Shown: positions 5,887 to 7,419 of the stretch, piece by piece
Numbering within the stretch: position 1 is the first letter of the stretch
Layout of the letters: each line of letters starts with the position of its first letter
Source of the DNA: Gammaproteobacteria bacterium
GTDB lineage: Bacteria; Pseudomonadota; Gammaproteobacteria; UBA5335; SLRW01
Direction: 5' to 3'
DNA length: 7,419 nt
Assembly (NCBI GenBank): GCA_007130745.1
Contig: SLRW01000074.1
Location: 1 to 7,419, forward strand
Made by a program: the position numbers and the translations under genes
The notes under the pieces: model-generated
Told to the model about the DNA's origin: nothing
Database searches by the model: none
What the model saw: only the letters and a program-made list of their open reading frames with translations

Positions 5887-7317
5887 TCAGTACATGATAT
5901 TGAAATACAGCGCGAGAATGGCGTTACGTGTGGCTGCCGGCAACAGATTCATACCGGTATTCAGTGTTGCCATGCGCTCGGGCAACTCCGCGCCCTCCAG
6001 CCCCAGCACCGGCACCATCGCTTCCATCACTGCTTCCGGGGGTTGCCCCTGCACCTCGGCCACCATCTGCTCAATGCCGGCCTGATCCACGCCGGAACCG
6101 TTCTCGCGCAACTGCGTCACCACCGCCTCAAGCTCGGCCAGAAACTCATGCGTCCGTGCCACATTGGCATCACTGACGCTGACATGCAGATTGGCAGGAC
6201 CACCGGCACAGGCAAACTGCGGAATCATGTGCCAGCCCCGCGCGCGCATTTCGTCATCAATCTCGAACACATTGAGACTGTCCGAGGCCAGCGTGAACAT
6301 GCACATTTCCGGGTCAGCCAGCACCTCGATGTCATCCATGTCCTTGATGGCGGCCAGCATCTCGGCAGTGGCCTGCTGGCTGCGCCTCACCAGCCCGGCA
6401 TAACCGGCCTCACCCATATAGCGGAACATGGCCCAGGCTGCGGCCACCGGTCCACCCGTACGGGTGGACTGCACCGTCGGGTTGATCACCGCATAGCCGG
6501 TGGTTTCGGTGCTGACAAACCAGGCGTGCTGGCGCAAATCGCGGTTGCGATACATTACCACCGAGGCATTCTTGGGCACGTAGCCGTACTTGTGCAGGTC
6601 GGCGGAGATACTGGTAACGCCGGGCAGTGAAAAATCAAAATCCCGCACCGGCTCGCCCATACGCCGCAGCAGCGAGAGATAGATGCCACCCACGCAGCCA
6701 TCCACATGAAACAGGATGCCCCGCTCGCGGGCCGCCTCGGACATCGCTTCAATGGGATCAATGGTGCCGTGGGAGAAATTCGGCGCCGAGCCCACCGCCA
6801 GCACCGTCTCGGGACCAAGCGCATCCACAAAGGCCGGCATATCAGCGCGGAAGCCCTGCGTATCCACCGGTGTCTGCACCACCCGCAAACCGCAATAATG
6901 CGCCGCCTTGATAAAGGCCGGGTGCGCGGTCACCGGCACCACAATCTGCGGATCACGCACTTCCGGACGATTGACCCGGGCCCAGTCACGAGCGGTCTTC
7001 ACCGCCATCAGGATGCTTTCGGTGCCGCCGCTGGTGATATTACCCACGGTCTGCTCATCGCCGCGCAGCAACATCAGCACCGAGGCCACCACCTCCTGCT
7101 CAAGACGCGACAGACTGGGGTACATATTCACATACAGCGCATTGTGCGCCAGAAAGCGGGTATAGGCTTTCACCGCGAGTTCGTGCGCCTCATGCCCCGG
7201 ATCATAAAGCCCGGTCAGCACCCGCCCCGATTGCCAGTCCACATCCTTGCCGGTAAACCCGCCGAGCTCCTCCAGCACCGACTCCGGCGCCACCCCCTGC
7301 TCCAGCATCGCCCCCAT
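5887..7317 (-). CDS. PLP-dependent lyase, sphingosine-1-phosphate lyase / group II decarboxylase family
   Basis: This 476-residue fold-type I PLP enzyme looks closest to bacterial sphingosine-1-phosphate lyases, which cleave phosphorylated sphingoid bases to a long-chain aldehyde and phosphoethanolamine. Signatures are NMYPSLSRLEQEVV (64-77), the phosphate-binding NITSGGTESILMAVK (93-107), PVTAHPAFIKAAHY (128-141), GSAPNFSHGTIDPIE (176-190), HVDGCVGG (204-211; Asp206 would contact the pyridine nitrogen) and SISADLHKYGYVPK, with the PLP-binding lysine at 243. There is no N-terminal membrane anchor, unlike the eukaryotic enzymes. Residues from about 405 form a tail of some 70 residues that I cannot assign. 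ATG 7317 is preceded closely by GGGGGAG; ATG 7308 is an alternative. Another substrate, such as an amino acid for decarboxylation, cannot be excluded, because many members carry the generic labels glutamate decarboxylase or aminotransferase. It may be co-transcribed with the hydrolase gene 65 bp downstream. Confidence 0.85.
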   Translation of the reverse strand: MGAMLEQGVAPESVLEELGGFTGKDVDWQSGRVLTGLYDPGHEAHELAVKAYTRFLAHNALYVNMYPSLSRLEQEVVASVLMLLRGDEQTVGNITSGGTESILMAVKTARDWARVNRPEVRDPQIVVPVTAHPAFIKAAHYCGLRVVQTPVDTQGFRADMPAFVDALGPETVLAVGSAPNFSHGTIDPIEAMSEAARERGILFHVDGCVGGIYLSLLRRMGEPVRDFDFSLPGVTSISADLHKYGYVPKNASVVMYRNRDLRQHAWFVSTETTGYAVINPTVQSTRTGGPVAAAWAMFRYMGEAGYAGLVRRSQQATAEMLAAIKDMDDIEVLADPEMCMFTLASDSLNVFEIDDEMRARGWHMIPQFACAGGPANLHVSVSDANVARTHEFLAELEAVVTQLRENGSGVDQAGIEQMVAEVQGQPPEAVMEAMVPVLGLEGAELPERMATLNTGMNLLPAATRNAILALYFNIMY

Positions 7318-7378
7318 ATTCTCCCCCGAGAAACACAGATCAGCCCCTCACAACCCAACCGGGCGCAAGAAACAAGAA

Positions 7379-7395
7379 GGTTTTCACTTAAAACC
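7379..7395. repeat. inverted repeat GGTTTT-N5-AAAACC
   Basis: Perfect 6-bp arms around CACTT lie 62-78 bp before the lyase start codon. The right arm merges into the first heptamer of the adjoining tandem array. There is no U-tract on either strand, so terminator function is not supported. An operator or part of the repeat structure is possible. Confidence 0.5.
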
Positions 7396-7416
7396 TAAAA
7401 CGTAAAACCTAAAACG
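7389..7416. repeat. tandem repeat, four heptamers TAAAACC/TAAAACG
   Basis: The unit TAAAACCTAAAACG occurs twice without a mismatch. It is itself two heptamers differing only in the last base, so the array reads as four TAAAACS units. It lies 72-99 bp upstream of the lyase start and is strongly AT-rich against a GC-rich background. It ends 3 bases before the window edge. Its role is unknown; it could be a simple-sequence tract, a regulator array or promoter-proximal AT-rich DNA. Confidence 0.85.
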
Positions 7417-7419
7417 CCC

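Overview
This window comes from a GC-rich bacterial chromosome. It most resembles a gammaproteobacterium, because mutL is followed directly by miaA in the order known from that class. MutL carries a C-terminal endonuclease motif set like that of Pseudomonas-type and most other bacterial MutL proteins, and unlike that of E. coli. No genus can be fixed from the sequence alone. I see no phage, IS element, CRISPR array, tRNA or rRNA. Five protein genes fill nearly all of the window, and no gene-free stretch exceeds about 150 bases.

Layout. On the minus strand, mutL (start about 2684, stop 882) is followed by miaA (GTG start 892). The two overlap by 11 nt, and miaA runs off the left edge before its stop. 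A 146-bp divergent intergenic region (2685-2830) separates mutL from an acyl-CoA synthetase gene on the plus strand (2831-4660). This region holds a cluster of TTGAY half-sites, including a near-consensus FNR/ANR-type box, and a plausible mutL promoter. The synthetase gene abuts, stop codon to stop codon with no spacer, a minus-strand gene for a membrane-anchored beta-lactamase-fold serine hydrolase (4661-5821). Upstream of that gene on the same strand, 65 bp away, is a PLP-dependent lyase of the sphingosine-1-phosphate lyase / group II decarboxylase family (5887-7317). Its upstream region, at the right edge, contains four tandem copies of an AT-rich heptamer and an inverted repeat.

How the genes may work together. 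MutL (mismatch repair) and MiaA (tRNA A37 isopentenylation) are unrelated housekeeping functions that are commonly co-transcribed. The lyase and serine hydrolase may form a two-gene minus-strand unit. The lyase family releases a long-chain aldehyde and phosphoethanolamine from phosphorylated sphingoid bases, and the neighbouring ligase could activate a derived fatty acid to its CoA ester. A lipid or sphingoid catabolic link is therefore possible, but it rests only on proximity. I do not see a clearly undescribed system. The points most worth following are the half-site cluster, the heptamer array and the bacterial lyase with its unassigned C-terminal tail.
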